DNA from: Nitrosovibrio tenuis
GTDB taxonomy: Bacteria > Pseudomonadota > Gammaproteobacteria > Burkholderiales > Nitrosomonadaceae
Direction: 5' to 3'
DNA: 64,000 bases
NCBI RefSeq assembly: GCF_900109785.1
Contig: NZ_FOBH01000001.1
Span: forward strand, 186,001 to 250,000
Shown here: in pieces, positions 1 to 12,349 of the stretch
Position numbering within the stretch: position 1 is the first letter of the stretch
Layout: every line of letters begins with the position of its first letter
The notes under the pieces: generated by a model
What the model was told of the DNA's origin: nothing
Databases searched by the model: none
What the model saw: only the letters and a program-made list of their open reading frames with translations
Program-made: the position numbers and the translations under genes

Positions 1-97
1 GTTCCGGTTACCGGTAAACAGCAGAGGGTGCTTCCTTGGAAAGGACCCCATTGAGGATCAAAATGCTTCGCAACTCATGCGCCGACCATGCCGCGCC

Positions 98-1683
<1,586 letters not shown>

Positions 1684-1686
1684 TTT

Positions 1687-3390
1687 TTATACCAGAATCA
1701 TTTCTGAAAGACCTTTCCCGCCGGGAACCATGGGGAAAACGTTCTCGGTCTGATCCGTAATAAAGTCCATGAATACCAGCCGGTCTTTGAGTTTAAAGGC
1801 TTCTCTCAGGGCGCCTTCTACATCTCCGGGCTGTTCTATTCTCATGCCAACATGACCATAGCTTTCCGCGAGCTTAACGAAATCAGGCAGCGCATCCATA
1901 TAGGACTCAGCATACCGATTGCCATGGAAGAATTCCTGCCATTGCCGGACCATTCCCATGTAGCGATTGTTCAAATTGATAATCTTGATTGGCAGGTGAT
2001 ATTGCTTGCAGGTGGACAGTTCCTGGATGCACATCTGGATGCTGGCTTCACCCGTTACACAGGCTACCGTATTCTCGCGGTTAGCGAACTGAACACCCAT
2101 CGCCGCAGGGAGCCCGAACCCCATGGTGCCCAAGCCGCCCGAATTGATCCATCGCCGCGGCGCATCAAACTTGTAGAACTGCGCCGCCCACATTTGGTGC
2201 TGGCCGACGTCCGACGTAACGAAAGCATTACCTTCAGTTACCTCGTAGAGCTTCTCGATCACCCCTTGCGGTTTAATGATTGAGCTGGTCCGATCGTATT
2301 TGAGGCAATCGCGCGCACGCCACAGATCAATTTGCGTCCACCATGCGTCCAGAACGGCCTGATCAGGTTTTTCCTTCCGGGCTTTAAGCTGTTTAAGAAG
2401 TTCGCCTAATACATCGGAAACACTGCCAACTATGGGTACGTCCACTTTCACGCGCTTCGAAATAGACGAGGGGTCGATGTCTATGTGAATAATCTTGCGG
2501 TCTTCATTATAAAAATGCTTGGGATTGCCAATAACACGATCATCGAAACGGGCGCCGACAGCCACAAGCACGTCGCAGTGCTGCATTGCCATATTGGCTT
2601 CGTACGTTCCGTGCATTCCCAGCATTCCGACAAATTGCCTGTCGGTTGCGGGATAGCCACCCAGCCCCATCAAGGTATTGGTACAGGGAAAACCCAGCGT
2701 CCGTACCAGTTCTGTCAGCTGCGCCGCGGCATCACTCAGGATGACACCACCGCCTGTATAAATCATCGGACGCTTGGCTTCCAGTATCAGTTGCACCGCC
2801 TTTTTGATTTGCCCGGCGTGTCCCTTCGAGATGGGGTTATAGGAGCGCATCGTGACACTTTCGGGATATGCAAAAGGCGCTTTCTGCTGGCTTACGTCCT
2901 TGGGAATATCCACCAGAACCGGGCCGGGGCGTCCCGTCGAGGCAATATAAAACGCTTTCTTGATAGTATTGGCCAGTTCAGCCACGTTTTTCACCAGGAA
3001 GTTATGCTTAACACAGGGGCGGGTGATACCCACCGTATCCACCTCCTGAAACGCATCCAGGCCAATGGCGTGCGTAGGCACCTGTCCACTGATCACCACC
3101 AGCGGAATCGAATCCATATAAGCAGTGGCGATTCCGGTTACCGCGTTGGTCACACCGGGCCCCGAGGTCACCAGCGCTACACCCACTTTGTTACTTGAAC
3201 GGGCGTAACCATCAGCCGCATGTAGCGCTGCTTGCTCGTGCCGTACCAGAACATGCCTGACCTTATCCTGTTTGAACAGTTCGTCATAAAGGAACAGCAC
3301 CGCACCGCCGGGATAACCAAAAATATAGTCCACCCCTTCTTTCTGCAAGCAGCGTACTGTGATTTCCGCGCCTGTTAATTCCATAGTCAT
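1687..3390 (-). CDS. ilvB: acetolactate synthase large (catalytic) subunit
   Basis: ThDP- and FAD-dependent enzyme condensing two pyruvates, or pyruvate with 2-oxobutyrate. The N-terminal PYR domain has GYPGGAVL and the catalytic-Glu region VRHEQAALHAADGYARS. The C-terminal ThDP-binding motif runs from GEASIQMCIQEL to NLNNRYMG. About 567 residues from the ATG at 3390; a second ATG at 3384 is equally possible and an upstream extension to 3423 is not family-like. GAAGAAA precedes the start. ilvB and ilvI are not distinguished here. Confidence 0.95.
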   Translation of the reverse strand: MTMELTGAEITVRCLQKEGVDYIFGYPGGAVLFLYDELFKQDKVRHVLVRHEQAALHAADGYARSSNKVGVALVTSGPGVTNAVTGIATAYMDSIPLVVISGQVPTHAIGLDAFQEVDTVGITRPCVKHNFLVKNVAELANTIKKAFYIASTGRPGPVLVDIPKDVSQQKAPFAYPESVTMRSYNPISKGHAGQIKKAVQLILEAKRPMIYTGGGVILSDAAAQLTELVRTLGFPCTNTLMGLGGYPATDRQFVGMLGMHGTYEANMAMQHCDVLVAVGARFDDRVIGNPKHFYNEDRKIIHIDIDPSSISKRVKVDVPIVGSVSDVLGELLKQLKARKEKPDQAVLDAWWTQIDLWRARDCLKYDRTSSIIKPQGVIEKLYEVTEGNAFVTSDVGQHQMWAAQFYKFDAPRRWINSGGLGTMGFGLPAAMGVQFANRENTVACVTGEASIQMCIQELSTCKQYHLPIKIINLNNRYMGMVRQWQEFFHGNRYAESYMDALPDFVKLAESYGHVGMRIEQPGDVEGALREAFKLKDRLVFMDFITDQTENVFPMVPGGKGLSEMILV

Positions 3391-3851
3391 GCTTTCTTCA
3401 ATCCTGATATTGAGCGTCGGCAAAATGCTGAAGGGAACACTGAACAGTAATAGCTGGACAATAATTGGTCAAGCTGGAATTCCGCAAATTCACCGATTGC
3501 TACTGTAATCGACCATTATAAATCGATCGCTGCAAAAACGGTTCATTTCCTTGGCGGTAGGTGGCGGACGGGAACACCGGTACGCTCGAGAGGGGTTTGC
3601 AGGTATCCTCATAGTGAGCTATCGAACCGAGCTATCGAACGCTTCCGTAGCTTCATCGATTGTTCTGCTCGGGTCCCCTACAGGCCTCTTACAGGGCCCT
3701 TTATGCAGTCCGAATATCGAGCTCAGCGGAACTCCTTTCAGCGGCGGCGGAATTGGAGAGTTCTGCACTCAATATAATAGATGAGATCAACCCGCCTGGT
3801 GGATCGGCAGCCTGAACCATCGCTCATTCCCCAAAAAGAAATCTCCGGGTA
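3391..3851. other. ilvB-fur intergenic region with a weak promoter-like site
   Basis: No convincing gene lies in these 461 bases between ilvB and fur, both read on the minus strand. A perfect TATAAT on the minus strand at 3520-3515 could be the -10 of the ilvBHC promoter, about 125 bases before ilvB, but no good -35 lies at normal spacing. I see no leader peptide rich in Leu/Val/Ile codons and no attenuator hairpin. The open frame at 3551-3784 has no family resemblance. Confidence 0.35.
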
Positions 3852-4319
3852 TTAGCTCTTTTCCTTGGCGCTCCTGTCCTCCGTTTTTCGGTAGGGGCAG
3901 GCCGGTTTTATGCAATCCACGTAGAGCGACAGTGAATGTTCATGGATGGCAAAACCGCGATCCTTAGCGATTTTGTTTTGACGCTTCTCGATTTCCGCAT
4001 CATAGAATTCTTCCACGCGGCCGCATTGCAGGCACACCAGGTGGTCATGGTGAGCGTCGCTTGCAAGCTCAAACACCGCCTTGCCGCCTTCAAAATGATG
4101 ACGCTCCAGCAGTCCCGCCTGTTCGAACTGCGTCAATACCCGGTAGACGGTGGCAAGTCCGATGTCCTCACCTTCCCCAATCAAGGTTCGGTAAACATCT
4201 TCCGCCGATAGATGCCGCACGGAGCTGCTTTCGAAAAGGCTGAGTATTCTGAGCCGCGGCAGAGTGGCCTTCAAGCCCGTAGTTTTGAGATTGTTTGGCG
4301 TGCCCATAGCGATATCCAT
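3852..4319 (-). CDS. fur: ferric uptake regulator
   Basis: Fe(II)-responsive repressor of about 155 residues. The winged helix spans roughly residues 10-85 ([14 protein letters not shown], then [19 protein letters not shown]). The dimerisation domain carries [11 protein letters not shown] and a second Cys pair CIKPAC for structural zinc. The start is unsure: ATG at 4319 or 4307, the latter with a weak GGA 7 bases upstream and closer to family length. Upstream in-frame codons back to 4520 run into bamE and are rejected. It is divergent from bamE with about 60 bases between. Confidence 0.95.
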   Translation of the reverse strand: MDIAMGTPNNLKTTGLKATLPRLRILSLFESSSVRHLSAEDVYRTLIGEGEDIGLATVYRVLTQFEQAGLLERHHFEGGKAVFELASDAHHDHLVCLQCGRVEEFYDAEIEKRQNKIAKDRGFAIHEHSLSLYVDCIKPACPYRKTEDRSAKEKS

Positions 4320-4380
4320 CCGGTAAGTGATTTGCTGTATCATATAACGTTGGGTTTGCTTTGGAAACATACGTTCCGGG

Positions 4381-5007
4381 ATGCGCGCGCGAATACTTAC
4401 GCTGGTTGCTTTGCTGCTGCTCTCCGGATGTTCTTCTGTTCCATCTTTGCCATATAAAATCGAAGTCCAGCAGGGTAATATCATTACCCAGGAGATGGTG
4501 GACAAGCTAAAGCCGGGCATGACTCGTTCTCAGGTACGCTTTGCGCTGGGTTCGCCCATGATCAGCGATGCGTTCCACGATAACCGCTGGGATTATGTGT
4601 ATCGCCTTGAGCAGGAAGGGAGGCTGGTCGAGCAGCGGAAGCTGACGGTTTTTTTTGAGAATGACAAACTGGTGCGGATCGGCGGGAGTTTTTCGCCGGT
4701 TGCCTTTAATCGGCCTCCTACGATGCAGCATATCGACCCATCGAGACCGGCAGGAGCAATGCCGCCCGAGCCTGCCGAATCCGCTTCCATGGTTCCCCTT
4801 CCCAAAGAGGGAAGTCCTCCTCCGGAGGGAAGTCCTGCTCCGGTTGCCGGTACTGCCTCGGCCGCGGCCCCGAGCACTATTTCGGCTTCCAGCAATACTT
4901 CAGGCAATACTTCAGGCCCATCTCGGCCGAAAAGGTCGAGTCCCAGGGAAGTCCCGTCGCCAGCAACGGACCTGGGCGACGAAGAGGCGGATCAACCAAA
5001 AGAATAG
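4381..5007 (+). CDS. bamE: outer membrane assembly lipoprotein BamE (SmpA/OmlA)
   Basis: Lipoprotein of the BAM complex that inserts outer-membrane proteins. The signal peptide ends in a lipobox LLSGC, so the lipidated Cys is residue 17. The BamE fold follows with the hallmark [20 protein letters not shown] and WDYVYR. At 208 residues it is longer than the usual 110-150. The extra length is a low-complexity Pro/Ser/Ala tail after about residue 115, ending acidic. The fur-bamE divergent pair is typical of betaproteobacteria. Confidence 0.93.
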   Translation: MRARILTLVALLLLSGCSSVPSLPYKIEVQQGNIITQEMVDKLKPGMTRSQVRFALGSPMISDAFHDNRWDYVYRLEQEGRLVEQRKLTVFFENDKLVRIGGSFSPVAFNRPPTMQHIDPSRPAGAMPPEPAESASMVPLPKEGSPPPEGSPAPVAGTASAAAPSTISASSNTSGNTSGPSRPKRSSPREVPSPATDLGDEEADQPKE

Positions 5008-5877
<870 letters not shown>

Positions 5878-5927
5878 TTCCGGCGGCAGAATTGAGCTTC
5901 CACCGTACTGCCGGAGTTTGGGGTTCA

Positions 5928-5956
5928 TTGAAGCATCCCCGGTTTAGACGTATAAT
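5928..5956 (+). promoter_or_regulatory. sigma70-type promoter of carAB
   Basis: TTGAAG at 5928-5933 and a perfect TATAAT at 5951-5956 are separated by exactly 17 bases. This is the best sigma70-type match I found in the window. Predicted transcription start is near 5963, giving a leader of about 70 bases that contains the hairpin at 5969-5998 before the carA ribosome site. Confidence 0.75.
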
Positions 5957-5968
5957 TCCCTATTCATG

Positions 5969-5998
5969 AAAACGGGACAGGGTAACTTGTCCCGTTTT
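5969..5998 (+). promoter_or_regulatory. perfect 11-bp hairpin in the carA leader
   Basis: The arms AAAACGGGACA (5969-5979) and TGTCCCGTTTT (5988-5998) are perfectly complementary around an 8-base loop. The hairpin lies within about 10 bases of the predicted carAB transcription start and upstream of the AGGAG at 6020-6024. It could terminate dapB transcripts, since the 3' arm ends in four T, or act in the carAB leader. The sequence alone does not decide. Confidence 0.6.
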
Positions 5999-6032
5999 CC
6001 ATATCTTGTCGGTATCCTTAGGAGTCTTCCCC

Positions 6033-7181
6033 GTGTCACAACGCCCGCATGCCGTGCTCGCGCTCGCTGACGGCACAATTTTTCGTGGCTCATCCATCGG
6101 CATGGAAGGCATCAGTACGGGCGAGGTAGTGTTCAATACTTCAATGACCGGTTACCAGGAAATCATCACCGATCCATCCTATTGCCGGCAGATCATCACT
6201 TTCACTTATCCGCATATCGGCAATACCGGCACTAACATGGAGGATGTCGAATCCGGCAATCTTGACCGGGTTTATGCCGCCGGGTTGGTGATCCGTGATC
6301 TACCTGTGCTTTCCAGCAGTTGGAGGCAGACCCGGACATTAACGGAATACCTTGATAGAGAGGGTGTTGTAGCGATCGCAGATATAGACACTCGCAAGCT
6401 CACGCGTATTTTGAGAGAAAAGGGGGCCCAGGCCGGCTGCATCATGGCAGGTTTTATCGATGAAACCGGGGCGCTGAGACGGGCCAGAGAATTCCCGGGA
6501 CTGGTCGGAATGGATCTGGCTAAAGTGGTGAGCTGTACCCAGCCTTATGAATGGAACGAAGGTGAATGGTCCCTGGTGCAGAACGATCAAGCTCAGAGAG
6601 ATCCTTTGTTTCATGTCGTTGCACTGGATTTTGGGATCAAACGCAACATACTTCGCAAATTGGCGCAGCGCAACTGCCGGGTCACAGTCTTTCCTGCACA
6701 GACGAGCGCTGACGAGATTCTGGCATTGAACCCCGATGGGGTGTTTCTTTCCAATGGACCCGGCGACCCCGAGCCTTGTGACTATGCCATCACCACCACT
6801 CGACGATTGCTCGAACAAGAGGTACCTATCTTCGGTGTTTGCATGGGGCATCAATTGCTGGGGCTGGCAATCGGCGGCAGAACCATCAAGATGAAATTCG
6901 GTCATCACGGGGCAAATCACCCGGTGCAGGATGTGGATAGCGGAAGGGTGCTGATTACCAGTCAGAACCACGGCTTTGCCGTGGATATCGATTCCTTGCC
7001 AAAAAATGCGAGGGTTACGCATCTGTCATTATTTGACGGTAGTTTGCAAGGATTCGAACTTTCCGGCCAGCGCGCATTCTGTTTTCAGGGACACCCCGAG
7101 GCAAGTCCGGGTCCCCACGATCTGGATTATCTATTCGACAAATTCGTTATGTCGATGGAGAAACGAGGGACAAAGAACTGA
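6033..7181 (+). CDS. carA: carbamoyl-phosphate synthase small (glutaminase) subunit
   Basis: Releases ammonia from glutamine and channels it to CarB, for arginine and pyrimidines. The N-terminal CPSase small domain starts [13 protein letters not shown]. The C-terminal class I amidotransferase has the nucleophile motif [13 protein letters not shown] and the His/Glu end [11 protein letters not shown] choose the GTG at 6033 (382 residues) because AGGAG lies 8 bases upstream; a TTG at 6006 would add nine unlikely residues. carB follows 51 bases later. Confidence 0.96.
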   Translation: MSQRPHAVLALADGTIFRGSSIGMEGISTGEVVFNTSMTGYQEIITDPSYCRQIITFTYPHIGNTGTNMEDVESGNLDRVYAAGLVIRDLPVLSSSWRQTRTLTEYLDREGVVAIADIDTRKLTRILREKGAQAGCIMAGFIDETGALRRAREFPGLVGMDLAKVVSCTQPYEWNEGEWSLVQNDQAQRDPLFHVVALDFGIKRNILRKLAQRNCRVTVFPAQTSADEILALNPDGVFLSNGPGDPEPCDYAITTTRRLLEQEVPIFGVCMGHQLLGLAIGGRTIKMKFGHHGANHPVQDVDSGRVLITSQNHGFAVDIDSLPKNARVTHLSLFDGSLQGFELSGQRAFCFQGHPEASPGPHDLDYLFDKFVMSMEKRGTKN

Positions 7182-7232
7182 GATATAGGTGGAGTAGGTT
7201 TCCCGCTTTATATTCTGAATTCGACTGCATTC

Positions 7233-10200
7233 ATGCCTAAACGTCACGATATAAAAACTATCCTCATCCTTGGCGCAGGGCCTATCGTCATAGGCCAGGC
7301 GTGCGAGTTCGATTATTCGGGCGCGCAGGCGTGCAAGGCGCTGCGTGAGGAAGGGTATCGCGTCGTACTGGTGAATTCCAATCCCGCGACCATTATGACC
7401 GATCCGGAAATGGCCGATGTAACGTATATCGAGCCGATTATCTGGCCCATGGTGGCAAAAATCATTGCGGTTGAGCGGCCCGAAGCGCTGTTGCCCACGA
7501 TGGGCGGGCAGACGGCTTTGAATTGCGCCCTTGATCTGGCAAAGAATGGCGTACTGAGTAAATACGATGTGGAGTTGATCGGTGCTTCCCGAGAGGCCAT
7601 CGACAAGGCCGAAGATCGGGAAAAATTCAAGCAGGCAATGAGCCGTATCGGATTGAGTTCGGCGCGCTCCGCCATTGCTCATAGCGTGGAAGAAGCGCTC
7701 CAGGTACAGGCCATGGTGGGCTATCCCGCTATTATCCGGCCATCGTTTACTCTGGGCGGGAGTGGCGGCGGAATTGCATACAATCGCGAGGAATTTCTCA
7801 ATATTTGCGAGCGTGGACTGGAGGCGTCGCCCACCAAGGAATTACTGATTGAGGAATCGGTCATCGGATGGAAAGAATTCGAGATGGAGGTCATACGCGA
7901 CAGGAAGGATAATTGCATTATCGTCTGCGCGATTGAAAACCTGGATCCTATGGGTGTACATACCGGCGATTCAATTACCGTCGCGCCGGCACAAACGTTG
8001 ACCGACAAGGAATATCAGATCATGCGCGGCGCATCGGTCGCCGTATTGCGTGAAATTGGCGTTGAAACGGGCGGATCCAACGTTCAGTTTGCCATTAATC
8101 CCCGGGATGGACGCATGCTGGTCATTGAAATGAATCCCCGCGTATCCCGTTCCTCCGCCCTGGCATCAAAAGCGACCGGGTTTCCCATTGCCAAGGTGGC
8201 GGCCAAGCTCGCGGTGGGTTATACCCTGGATGAGCTCAGGAATGACATTACTGGCGGGGCCATGCCCGCTTCATTCGAGCCGGCAATAGATTATGTCGTC
8301 ACCAAAGTACCCCGTTTTGCATTTGAGAAATTTCCCCAGGCCAACGATCGTCTTACCACACAGATGAAGTCGGTCGGCGAGGTGATGGCGATCGGACGTA
8401 CATTTCAAGAATCCCTGCAAAAAGCCCTGCGGGGTTTGGAAATAGGGGCAGATGGCCTGGATGAAAAAACCGCGGATCTCGAAACGATTGCCGCGGAACT
8501 GGGTGATCCTGGACCGGAGCGCATCTGGTATGTTGCTGACGCGTTCCGCCGGGGCATGGCATTTAATGAAATTCAGGAACACACCCATATCGATCCCTGG
8601 TTCCTTGCGCAGATCGAAGATTTGGTTAAACTGGAGCAATCCATCAGTGGAAAGAGTTTGAATACGCTTGATACACAAGAGTTCCGTAAACTGAAACGCA
8701 GCGGTTTTTCCGATCAGCGCCTGGCGAAACTGATGAATACGACCCAGGCGGCGGTCCGCGCCCGGCGTCACGAACTTGGATTGCGTCCGGTATACAAGCG
8801 GGTAGACACGTGCGCAGCAGAATTTGCCACCCATACCGCTTACATGTATTCCACGTACGAGGAAGAGTGCGAGGCGCTACCCAGCGGAAAAAAGAAGATC
8901 ATGGTGCTGGGTGGCGGGCCTAACCGCATCGGGCAAGGCATCGAATTTGATTACTGCTGTGTTCATGCAGCGCTGGCATTACGCGAGGATGGCTTCGAAA
9001 CCATCATGGTCAATTGCAATCCCGAAACGGTCTCGACTGATTATGATACTTCCGACCGGCTTTATTTTGAACCGTTGACACTCGAGGATGTGCTTGAGAT
9101 CGTCGCCGTAGAGAGGCCGGCCGGTGTAATTGTCCAATACGGCGGACAGACTCCACTGAAACTCGCGCGCGATCTCGAGGCAAACGGGGTGCCCATTATT
9201 GGCACCAGTCCCGATATGATTGATTGCGCAGAAGATCGCGAACGTTTTCAAAAAAAGCTACACCAGCTCGGACTGAAGCAGCCGCCAAATCGCACCGCTC
9301 GCAACGCTGAAGCGGCGCTCGCCGCCGCGAGGGAAATTGGTTATCCACTCGTCGTGCGCCCCAGCTACGTTCTGGGAGGGCGTGCCATGGAAATCATACA
9401 TGAGCAGGCGCAACTCGAACGATATATGCACGAGGCGGTCAAGGTTTCCTACGATGCTCCCGTGCTGTTGGACCGTTTTGTCAACGATGCGGTCGAAGTG
9501 GATGTGGATGCGATTTGCGATGGCGAACGCGTCTTCATCGGCGGTATTATGGAACATATCGAGCAGGCCGGTGTGCACTCGGGTGATTCGGCCTGTTCAT
9601 TGCCGCCCTTCAGTCTCTCCGCGCCGCTTCAGGATGAGTTGCGCCGGCAGACCTCGGCAATGGCGCGAGCACTCAATGTGGTGGGATTGATGAATGTGCA
9701 GTTTGCCATTCAGGGCGACACCGTCTACGTGCTGGAAGTCAATCCCAGGGCTTCACGCACCGTGCCTTTCGTGTCCAAGGCCACGGGATTGCAGCTGGCG
9801 AAAATTTCGGCGCGCTGCATGACGGGAATGTCGCTCGCCCGCCAGGGGGTAGTCGAAGAAGTGATCCCTTCCTATTATTCAGTCAAAGAGGCTGTCTTCC
9901 CGTTTATTAAATTTCCCGGGGTGGATACTATACTTGGGCCTGAAATGAAATCCACGGGCGAAGTGATGGGAGTGGGGCAAACTTTTGCGGAGGCATTCGT
10001 CAAATCACAGCTGGGCGCCGGCGTGAAGCTTCCCCAGGGAGGAAAGGTTTTTATAAGCGTGCGCCAATCGGATAAGCCGCGGGTGGTGGAGATCGCATGC
10101 AATCTTGCGCAACTGGGGTTCACGCTTTATGCTACTCGAGGAACCGCGGCCGTGTTGAGCGCGGCAGGTTTGACGGTGACTCCGGTGAACAAGGTGGCCG

Positions 10201-10472
10201 AAGGGCGTCCTCATATCGTGGATATGATCAAGAATGGCGAGATGGATTTGATCATCAACACCGTGGAAGATAAGAGGAGTGCGGTGCACGATTCATATTC
10301 CATTCGGCATGCTGTGTTGCAGGCACGCGTAACGTATTACACTACGCTTGCGGGCGCTCGCGCTGCCTGTATCGGGATGGCGAGCATGCGGGAATTGCAT
10401 GCGTACAGCCTGCAGGAACTCCATGGATCGATAACGGCCGAGGCACATGTCGAGTCGTTACTTCAGGAATAA
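7233..10472 (+). CDS. carB: carbamoyl-phosphate synthase large subunit
   Basis: Makes carbamoyl phosphate from ammonia, bicarbonate and two ATP. The 1079 residues show the internally duplicated layout: two ATP-grasp halves beginning [19 protein letters not shown] and [18 protein letters not shown], and a C-terminal MGS-like allosteric domain ([16 protein letters not shown] onward). The length matches the family and no frame break is seen. It is the second gene of carAB. Confidence 0.98.
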   Translation: MPKRHDIKTILILGAGPIVIGQACEFDYSGAQACKALREEGYRVVLVNSNPATIMTDPEMADVTYIEPIIWPMVAKIIAVERPEALLPTMGGQTALNCALDLAKNGVLSKYDVELIGASREAIDKAEDREKFKQAMSRIGLSSARSAIAHSVEEALQVQAMVGYPAIIRPSFTLGGSGGGIAYNREEFLNICERGLEASPTKELLIEESVIGWKEFEMEVIRDRKDNCIIVCAIENLDPMGVHTGDSITVAPAQTLTDKEYQIMRGASVAVLREIGVETGGSNVQFAINPRDGRMLVIEMNPRVSRSSALASKATGFPIAKVAAKLAVGYTLDELRNDITGGAMPASFEPAIDYVVTKVPRFAFEKFPQANDRLTTQMKSVGEVMAIGRTFQESLQKALRGLEIGADGLDEKTADLETIAAELGDPGPERIWYVADAFRRGMAFNEIQEHTHIDPWFLAQIEDLVKLEQSISGKSLNTLDTQEFRKLKRSGFSDQRLAKLMNTTQAAVRARRHELGLRPVYKRVDTCAAEFATHTAYMYSTYEEECEALPSGKKKIMVLGGGPNRIGQGIEFDYCCVHAALALREDGFETIMVNCNPETVSTDYDTSDRLYFEPLTLEDVLEIVAVERPAGVIVQYGGQTPLKLARDLEANGVPIIGTSPDMIDCAEDRERFQKKLHQLGLKQPPNRTARNAEAALAAAREIGYPLVVRPSYVLGGRAMEIIHEQAQLERYMHEAVKVSYDAPVLLDRFVNDAVEVDVDAICDGERVFIGGIMEHIEQAGVHSGDSACSLPPFSLSAPLQDELRRQTSAMARALNVVGLMNVQFAIQGDTVYVLEVNPRASRTVPFVSKATGLQLAKISARCMTGMSLARQGVVEEVIPSYYSVKEAVFPFIKFPGVDTILGPEMKSTGEVMGVGQTFAEAFVKSQLGAGVKLPQGGKVFISVRQSDKPRVVEIACNLAQLGFTLYATRGTAAVLSAAGLTVTPVNKVAEGRPHIVDMIKNGEMDLIINTVEDKRSAVHDSYSIRHAVLQARVTYYTTLAGARAACIGMASMRELHAYSLQELHGSITAEAHVESLLQE

Positions 10473-10516
10473 CCGACTGACAAGATCAACTATAAATAGA
10501 TGGCAGTAAAAGAATC

Positions 10517-10993
10517 ATGGGCACAATTCCATTGACAGTAGTCGGCGCGGAAAAACTCCGCGCCGAATTGCATGAACTGAAAACCGTGCAGCGGCCGGGG
10601 GTAATCGCAGCGATCGCAGAAGCCCGTGCTCACGGCGATCTTTCGGAAAATGCCGAATACGAAGCCGCCAAGGACAGGCAGGGTTTTATAGAGGGACGTA
10701 TTGCCGAATTGGAGAGCAAGCTTTCCAATGCTCAGATCATCGATCCGGCATTGCTGGACGCCGATGGCGCGTGCGTGTTTGGCGCCACCATCGATCTGGA
10801 AGATATGAGTAGCGCGACGATCGTAACCTACCAAATCGTGGGTGATGATGAAGCGGATATCAAGGAGGGAAAAATTTCCATCAGTTCGCCAATTTCGCGA
10901 GCCCTGATAGGCAAGTACCCCGGAGACGTCGCGGAAGTCCTGGCGCCGGGAGGCGTGAGGGAGTATGAAATTCTGGACGTGAAATACGTTTAG
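10517..10993 (+). CDS. greA: transcription elongation factor GreA
   Basis: Stimulates transcript cleavage by backtracked RNA polymerase. The N-terminal coiled coil carries the acidic tip motif [20 protein letters not shown], followed by the FKBP-like C-terminal domain ending [14 protein letters not shown]. At 158 residues it has the normal length. It lies 44 bases after carB and may be cotranscribed. Confidence 0.97.
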   Translation: MGTIPLTVVGAEKLRAELHELKTVQRPGVIAAIAEARAHGDLSENAEYEAAKDRQGFIEGRIAELESKLSNAQIIDPALLDADGACVFGATIDLEDMSSATIVTYQIVGDDEADIKEGKISISSPISRALIGKYPGDVAEVLAPGGVREYEILDVKYV

Positions 10994-11238
10994 CCTGAGC
11001 AGATTAATCAACGAATAAATCGCTGAACACCGCATCGCAGAGGTTGTAAGCCTGATTTCCAAAGTGGCCGCCGGCTCAGCGGGTGCTCCTCAGTGGCTGC
11101 TAAGCGCTAATGGGGTTCCCAACATGATGCGGGTACGGCCTGGCGTATGGCCTGAATTATTGCTTTCAATTACTCCGGCGTGATTTTTTTCAGATGCGGT
11201 GGAGCAAGGCCGGGCACGAGCATTTTTACCTGTCCTTT

Positions 11239-11571
11239 TTACCTCGTCCTTTTTGCCTTGTCTTTTTTTGCCTTATCCGTCGTTTCTCCGCTTATTTCAT
11301 CTTCTTTCGGACGGTAAACCACCAATATCCTCCCAATATGTCGCACCGGACTCGCTCCAAGCTTTTGACATATCTCCGCCAGCATCGCGTCTCTTGCTTC
11401 CCAATTACAATCGGCTACCCGGATTTTGATCAGCTCATGGCTTTTGAGTGCCTGATCCAGTTCATTCATAACGCTTTCGGACAAGCCTGCCGTACCTATC
11501 CAGACAACCGGCCTGATGCTATGGGCAAGTACTCTGAGATTTCGTCTAACAATCGATGTAAGTGCTAGCAT
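11239..11571 (-). CDS. yhbY: YhbY-type RNA-binding protein (CRM domain)
   Basis: Small protein of about 110 residues with one CRM domain, linked to ribosome assembly in the family. Visible features are IRPVVWIGTAGLSESVMNEL and the basic KLGASPVRHIGRILVVYRP, followed by a charged tail rich in Lys/Asp. It is divergent from rlmE with a 30-base gap, a common pairing. The 245 bases between greA and this gene (10994-11238) hold nothing I recognise. Confidence 0.9.
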   Translation of the reverse strand: MLALTSIVRRNLRVLAHSIRPVVWIGTAGLSESVMNELDQALKSHELIKIRVADCNWEARDAMLAEICQKLGASPVRHIGRILVVYRPKEDEISGETTDKAKKDKAKRTR

Positions 11572-11601
11572 AAGATTTTTCTCAAAATATTATTTTACGC
11601 A

Positions 11602-12222
11602 ATGAAGCGCGCCAAGACCAGCAAAGCCTGGATGAAAGAGCATGTGAATGACTTTTTTGTCAAGCAGGCGAAAAAGGAAGGTTACCGTTCACGTGCGGCC
11701 TACAAGCTCATGGAAATTGCCGAGCGTGACGACCTGTTTGCGCCTGGCATGACTGTCGTGGACCTTGGCGCCGCGCCCGGCGGGTGGTCACAGGTGGCGG
11801 CGGAAAAGCTGGGCGGAAGGGGCAGAGTGATCGCGCTGGATCTGCTGGAAATGGCGGCCCTGCCAGGGGTTACGTTCATTCAGGGCGATTTCCGGGACAC
11901 GCTGGTTTTGGCAGAACTGAAAAAGAATCTGGGAAAAAGTACGCTTGACCTTGTAATTTCTGACATGGCACCTAATATAAGCGGCATAAGTGTCGTTGAT
12001 CAGGCGCGGGGCATGCATCTGGCCGAGCTTGCACTTGAATTCTCTGCCGACCAATTGAACTCTGGCGGAAATTTTCTCGTCAAAGTCTTTCAAGGTACCG
12101 GTTTCGAGGGATTTTTACGAACGATGCGTGCTTCATTCAGTCGGGTGATAACACGTAAACCTGAGGCATCTCGAGGCCGCAGCAGCGAAATATATTTGCT
12201 GGGGATGGGGAAACGGCAGTGA
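11602..12222 (+). CDS. rlmE: 23S rRNA (uridine-2'-O)-methyltransferase RlmE (FtsJ/RrmJ)
   Basis: SAM-dependent enzyme methylating U2552 of 23S rRNA in the assembled large subunit. 206 residues. The start is rich in Lys, as expected for rRNA contact. The SAM site is VVDLGAAPGGWSQVA, and the catalytic K-D-K-E set is represented by GYRSRAAYKL, DLVISDMAPN, FLVKVFQG and the C-terminal KPEASRGRSSEIY. It is followed by ftsH, as in E. coli. Confidence 0.96.
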   Translation: MKRAKTSKAWMKEHVNDFFVKQAKKEGYRSRAAYKLMEIAERDDLFAPGMTVVDLGAAPGGWSQVAAEKLGGRGRVIALDLLEMAALPGVTFIQGDFRDTLVLAELKKNLGKSTLDLVISDMAPNISGISVVDQARGMHLAELALEFSADQLNSGGNFLVKVFQGTGFEGFLRTMRASFSRVITRKPEASRGRSSEIYLLGMGKRQ

Positions 12223-12349
12223 CTCATGTTTTGTCATACTTGAAGCACTTAGAAAAGCACGGGTATGCGCGCTATTGCTATTATAAATCCAGAAATGGGT
12301 TTAGAATGAAACACTCAAGAATTTTGATGGCGCAAGCCAAGGAGCTATC

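Noticed and set aside
3551-3784. 77-residue open frame upstream of ilvB
   Set aside because: No ribosome site or motif and it runs against the direction of both neighbours.
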